Shown in pieces: positions 6,313 through 9,016 of a DNA stretch of 9,016 bases. This DNA comes from an uncultured Alphaproteobacteria bacterium (GTDB lineage: Bacteria > Pseudomonadota > Alphaproteobacteria > Caulobacterales > Parvularculaceae). Both the position numbers and the translations under genes were made by a program. Location: NCBI GenBank assembly GCA_938003575.1, contig CALKYG010000389.1, positions 1 to 9,016 on the forward strand. The letters run 5' to 3'. How positions within the stretch are numbered: the first letter of the stretch is position 1; each line of letters starts with the position of its first letter. The notes under the pieces are model-generated. The model did not search any database. It had not been told where the DNA came from and was given only the letters and a program-made list of their open reading frames with translations.

Positions 6313-6393
6313 GGTGTCGTCCTTTCTTTTCGCCGGCCGGATCATTCCAGCCGATGAGGACGTGAAGGCGGGCCGAACAAGCCCGCGCGCGCA

Positions 6394-6408
6394 CCTGATC
6401 TGATCAGG
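6394..6408. promoter_or_regulatory. Palindrome CCTGATC-T-GATCAGG
   Basis: A perfect 15-bp palindrome, 82 bp upstream of the 89-aa gene, is a plausible operator for the small-gene operon. It could be chance; no matching second site was seen. Confidence 0.3.
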
Positions 6409-6550
6409 GACACTCCCAACACGGTTTCTTGGTGCGGGCACGGGGGTTGCGCGCGGGGCGCGGCCTGCCAGTCTCATCGTAAAGGCTGGAATGGTTACCG
6501 GGCGGCAACCAAAGGACATCAACGCCATTGCGCCAGCAGAAAAAATGCTC

Positions 6551-6570
6551 CGGCGCTTACCGGCGCTTAC
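6551..6570. repeat. Tandem direct repeat of CGGCGCTTAC (two copies)
   Basis: Two exact 10-bp copies lie end to end, 59 bp upstream of the coupling-protein ATG. They match one DNA turn each and could be a binding site for an activator or repressor, or a small iteron-like unit. Only two copies are present. Confidence 0.5.
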
Positions 6571-6595
6571 GAGTGTTTAAGGCTGCTCAATAACA

Positions 6596-6615
6596 CTTCG
6601 CACAATATTGCGAAG
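6596..6615. promoter_or_regulatory. Inverted repeat CTTCGCA-N6-TGCGAAG before the coupling-protein gene
   Basis: Perfect 7-bp arms (6596-6602 and 6609-6615) flank a 6-bp AT-rich spacer. It ends two bases before the Shine-Dalgarno sequence GAGGG (6618-6622). It could be a repressor operator, or an RNA hairpin limiting ribosome access. Confidence 0.45.
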
Positions 6616-6628
6616 ACGAGGGTTGCCT

Positions 6629-8086
6629 ATGCTGGAGACTTTCCCGCGCGGCGTTACCGGAGGGGCGTCCGGCGGCTTTCCTGAAGCGAGCTGGTGCGAT
6701 CCGGCGCGCCTTACCGCTCACGAAAAATGGCGGTATACGGAGGGATCGGTGCTTGTTGGGCGCATCAAGGACTCCGCGCTTGGCATTCAGGATGACCGCC
6801 ACCTAATGACCGTGGCCGGTTCGCGCGCGGGCAAGGGGCGATCCGTGATCGTGCCCAATATGTGCCTCTATCCCGGCTCTGTCATCGTCATCGATCCCAA
6901 AGGCGATCTAGCGACCATCACTGCCGCACGGCGGGGTGGCGGCTCACAGCACACAAAAGGCATGGGACAGCGGGTCTATGTGCTCGACCCGTTCCGTGCA
7001 GCACGCGGTTCGGCGGAACATTACCGCGCCTCGTTTAATCCGCTGACGATCATTGATCCTGAAGGCACCTACGGGCGGGACGATGCGGCGATGATCGCTG
7101 ATGCGCTGATTATCCCGTCGCATTCGGAGAGCTATTGGACGGATGCGGCCAAGATGCTGCTTACCGGCCTTATTCTTCATGTCTGCGCGTCGGAAGACAA
7201 AGAAAATCGAACGCTGCTGCGCGTGCGCGAGCATCTGACCGGTGATGCGGAGGCTCTGGCCAATGTGCTTGCTGAAATGGCGGTATCAGAAGCGGCCAGC
7301 GGCGTTGTAGCGCGCGCCGCCAATACGCTGGTGGCGATGTCAGAGCGCGAACGCTCCAGCATTCTCTCAACCGCCATCGTGCAGACGGATTTTCTGGATT
7401 CTCCCGCGATGCGCGAAGTGCTGGGGGCGTCTGATTTTACGCTCGCCAGCCTCAAGGACAAACCTGCGACAATCTATCTGAGCCTGCCGGCGGGGCGCAT
7501 GGGCACGCATAGCCGCTGGCTGCGCCTGATGATTGCGCTCAGCATAGAGGCGATGGAGCGCAATCGGACGCGGCCAAAGCATCCGGTTCTCATCATCATG
7601 GATGAATTCCATGCGCTCGGTCCGATGCACACCATCGAGCGCGCCGCCGGCCTGATCGCCGGATACGGCGTGCGACTGTGGCCGATCCTGCAAGACCTCA
7701 CCCAGCTCAAGCGCGATTACAAGGAAAGCTGGGAGACGTTTCTTGGCAATGCGGGTCTCACGCAGTGGTTTGGCGTGAACGACCTCACCACGCTGGAATA
7801 TCTCTCTAATCGGCTTGGCAAAACAACGCTGGATGTGATCAGCCAGGGCGAGATTTCCATGCAACAGGCCTCCAGCGGATTTAGCGGGCGAAGCCTGTCC
7901 AAACAGATTGTCGAGCTGATGACACCAGAAGAGCTCGGGCGTTTCTTTTCGCGGCAATCCGGGCGGCAGCTCGTGCTGTGGCCCGGAACCGACCCGATTG
8001 TGATGCAGCGCCTGACTTACGATTCCGATCCTCTGCTTGAAGGCAAATTCGATCCCGATCCGAATTATCAGGGAAGCGCCCCATGA
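6629..8086 (+). CDS. TraG/VirD4-family type IV coupling protein without membrane anchor
   Basis: This 485-aa ATPase should link the relaxosome to the type IV secretion channel and pump the DNA strand. It shows VAGSRAGKGRS (62-72, Walker A with K69), SVIVIDPKGDL (84-94), a signature segment of this family, FNPL (136-139), and HPVLIIMDEFHALG (318-331, Walker B with D325/E326). After it come WPILQDLTQLK (351-361) and RQLVLWPGTDPI (446-457). The usual two N-terminal membrane helices are absent: the first 60 residues are hydrophilic, so it is a soluble form. I chose the ATG at 6629, which has GAGGG six bases upstream, over a TTG at 6608. Its stop overlaps the next gene as ATGA. Confidence 0.92.
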   Translation: MLETFPRGVTGGASGGFPEASWCDPARLTAHEKWRYTEGSVLVGRIKDSALGIQDDRHLMTVAGSRAGKGRSVIVPNMCLYPGSVIVIDPKGDLATITAARRGGGSQHTKGMGQRVYVLDPFRAARGSAEHYRASFNPLTIIDPEGTYGRDDAAMIADALIIPSHSESYWTDAAKMLLTGLILHVCASEDKENRTLLRVREHLTGDAEALANVLAEMAVSEAASGVVARAANTLVAMSERERSSILSTAIVQTDFLDSPAMREVLGASDFTLASLKDKPATIYLSLPAGRMGTHSRWLRLMIALSIEAMERNRTRPKHPVLIIMDEFHALGPMHTIERAAGLIAGYGVRLWPILQDLTQLKRDYKESWETFLGNAGLTQWFGVNDLTTLEYLSNRLGKTTLDVISQGEISMQQASSGFSGRSLSKQIVELMTPEELGRFFSRQSGRQLVLWPGTDPIVMQRLTYDSDPLLEGKFDPDPNYQGSAP

Positions 8087-8610
8087 TCGGCATCCGCGTC
8101 AAACCAAGCCGCAAGATTACCGGACTGCGCTACCGCTGGGGCGATGGCGTCGTCCGTCTTGCGCTTTACACCACCTTCCCGCGCCGATTCCTTACGGCGA
8201 TCTGGCGGGCTCTCGTCATTTTCCTCGTTGCCGTGTTCGGCCCATTTGACAGCATGCCGGTTGTCGGTGGTCTATTGATAATCGGCGCATACCCGATCGC
8301 CCTGATCTATGACCCCGGCATGCGCATGAAAATGACGCGCGACGCGCTCCACATCGGAATTCAGCGTTACGACCTCACGGCCATTAATTCATTTCGTAGC
8401 GAAGCTGTGAGCGACAGAAAACAGCATATTCATGGGCTCACGTTTCTGTACGGCACCAAAATGATCAAACTCTACAAATCCTATCACGCCGATGACGCCA
8501 TGCGTATTGCCTCGGCGCTGAACAACATGCGCGAGGAACTCCTGCGCCAGCCGGCCAATTGTCCTGCTGCAAACACGACGCCGGCCGTACTGCGTTCAGC
8601 TGAATTCTAA
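8083..8610 (+). CDS. Two-TM membrane protein with cytoplasmic C-terminal domain, translationally coupled to the coupling protein
   Basis: I do not recognise the family of this 175-aa protein. Residues 1-36 are basic, two hydrophobic segments follow (about 37-53 and 60-76) and then a soluble part from 80 on. The soluble part, RDALHIGIQRYDLTAINSFRSE onward (86-107), then HGLTFLYGTKMIKLY (117-131) and a helix (136-154), has the look of a small beta-sheet domain closed by a helix, as in bacterial PH-like domains; this is inference. The positive-inside rule puts both ends in the cytoplasm. The ATGA overlap with the coupling-protein gene and that protein's lack of membrane helices suggest that this one is its membrane anchor. 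It could instead be a type IV secretion channel component. Confidence 0.8.
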   Translation: MIGIRVKPSRKITGLRYRWGDGVVRLALYTTFPRRFLTAIWRALVIFLVAVFGPFDSMPVVGGLLIIGAYPIALIYDPGMRMKMTRDALHIGIQRYDLTAINSFRSEAVSDRKQHIHGLTFLYGTKMIKLYKSYHADDAMRIASALNNMREELLRQPANCPAANTTPAVLRSAEF

Positions 8611-8705
8611 AGGCCCAAAAGCGGCTATTTACGCTACCAACGGGTCCTTTATCTACGGACCTCAATCGAATACCATCCTCCCGCTCACTAAGGGAGGGAA
8701 AAATC

Positions 8706-9016
8706 GTGTTTGGCGTTCGTATCCTGCTGTTTATCGTCGCTTTCATCGTTGTGGTCGCCGAAACCTGGGCCGGCGTGATCGCCACCGAGCCGGTGCAGCA
8801 GGCGGCCGCAATCATCATGGGCGGGTTCATCATTGCGCTGCTGGTGTCGATTTCGATGTTCGTGCTGGCGCGCGGTTCGGACGGGCAGGACATTCGTAGC
8901 AATCCGGCGCAATGGATCGCCGTTCTGCTGGCCGGCCTCTTCATCTCGGCGGTGTCGTTCTACCTGCCGACCAAAATCCTGCCGATGTTGACGGAGACCA
9001 CGCTATGCCGCGTTAC
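8706..9016 (+). CDS. Three-TM membrane protein, C-terminus beyond window
   Basis: The reading frame opens at GTG 8706 with a very strong ribosome site (GGAGG at 8693-8697, spacer 8 nt) and stays open for 103 codons to the right edge. Three hydrophobic segments are visible (about 5-26, 34-55 and 70-88), joined by short polar loops (ATEPVQ and RGSDGQDIRSNPAQ). No family was recognised. Its place after the coupling protein and a membrane partner suggests a small inner-membrane part of the transfer machine. The 95 bp before it hold only a weak hairpin (GGTCC 8643-8647 with GGACC 8657-8661). Confidence 0.75.
   Translation, partial: MFGVRILLFIVAFIVVVAETWAGVIATEPVQQAAAIIMGGFIIALLVSISMFVLARGSDGQDIRSNPAQWIAVLLAGLFISAVSFYLPTKILPMLTETTLCRV
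9005..9016 (+). CDS. Possible start of the next gene (only 4 codons visible)
   Basis: An ATG at 9005 lies eight bases after GGAG (8993-8996) and would begin MPRY in a frame different from the upstream three-TM gene, which is still open. Overlapping starts are the rule in this operon. Too little is visible to say more. Confidence 0.35.

Larger units (their letters stand above)
6313..6628. promoter_or_regulatory. Divergent intergenic region between the small-gene operon and the coupling-protein operon
   Basis: This 316-bp stretch must hold the promoters for both directions, but I find no strong -35/-10 pair. It holds a hairpin GCGGGC-N7-GCCCGC (6368-6386), a palindrome CCTGATC-T-GATCAGG (6394-6408), a tandem repeat of CGGCGCTTAC (6551-6570) and an inverted repeat just before the coupling-protein gene (6596-6615). 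No gene was found in it. Confidence 0.5.

Noticed and set aside
6313..6528. A 72-residue N-terminal extension of the 89-aa protein
   Set aside because: The extension is Arg/Pro-rich low-quality sequence, and the ATG at 6312 has a good ribosome site.
7367..7957. A 196-codon minus-strand reading frame inside the coupling-protein gene
   Set aside because: It is antisense to a clear TraG/VirD4 gene with all its motifs.
8643..8661. Hairpin GGTCC-N9-GGACC as a terminator between transfer genes
   Set aside because: The stem is only five base pairs with no T-tract, and the next gene probably belongs to the same operon.

Overview
The window looks like part of a conjugative plasmid, or an integrated mobile element, from an alphaproteobacterium. 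The reasons are a MobC-relaxase pair, a TraG/VirD4-type coupling protein, a DUF3768 protein and small conserved plasmid proteins of a kind common in Rhizobiales, Acetobacteraceae and Sphingomonadales, together with moderately GC-rich coding DNA. The exact host cannot be named from sequence alone.

Left part (1-2888, minus strand): a mobC gene overlaps by 4 bp (ATGA) a very large relaxase-helicase gene that runs off the left edge after 838 codons. Upstream of mobC (2937-2988) lie two adjacent hairpins that are the best candidate for the origin of transfer, followed by an AT-rich patch. MobC and the relaxase should form the relaxosome there.

Middle (3128-5372, minus strand): a hipBA-type toxin-antitoxin operon. 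hipB and hipA overlap by 8 bp. Upstream of hipB are a good sigma70-like promoter placed so close to the ATG that the mRNA should be leaderless or nearly so, and three inverted repeats of ATATGC-N4-GCATAT, very probably HipB operators. Downstream of hipA is a degraded remnant of a small gene whose intact relative lies on the other side of hipBA, so hipBA sits between two diverged copies of the same gene family. A strong 18-bp hairpin at 5330-5372 separates hipBA from the next operon.

Small-gene operon (5379-6312, minus strand): three tightly packed genes encode an 89-aa conserved protein, a DUF3768 protein and a 97-aa protein. The 97-aa protein, like the remnant beside hipA, ends in QLSLF, a textbook sliding-clamp binding pentapeptide.

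Right part (6629-9016, plus strand): a divergent region with several palindromes precedes a VirD4/TraG-type ATPase with no membrane anchor. It overlaps by 4 bp a two-TM protein with a cytoplasmic C-terminal domain. Then come a three-TM protein that runs off the right edge and a possible next start at 9005. Together the two ends describe a DNA-transfer machine: relaxosome on the left, coupling protein and membrane components on the right, with stability cargo (hipBA) and accessory plasmid genes between. No rRNA, tRNA, CRISPR array or transposase was seen.
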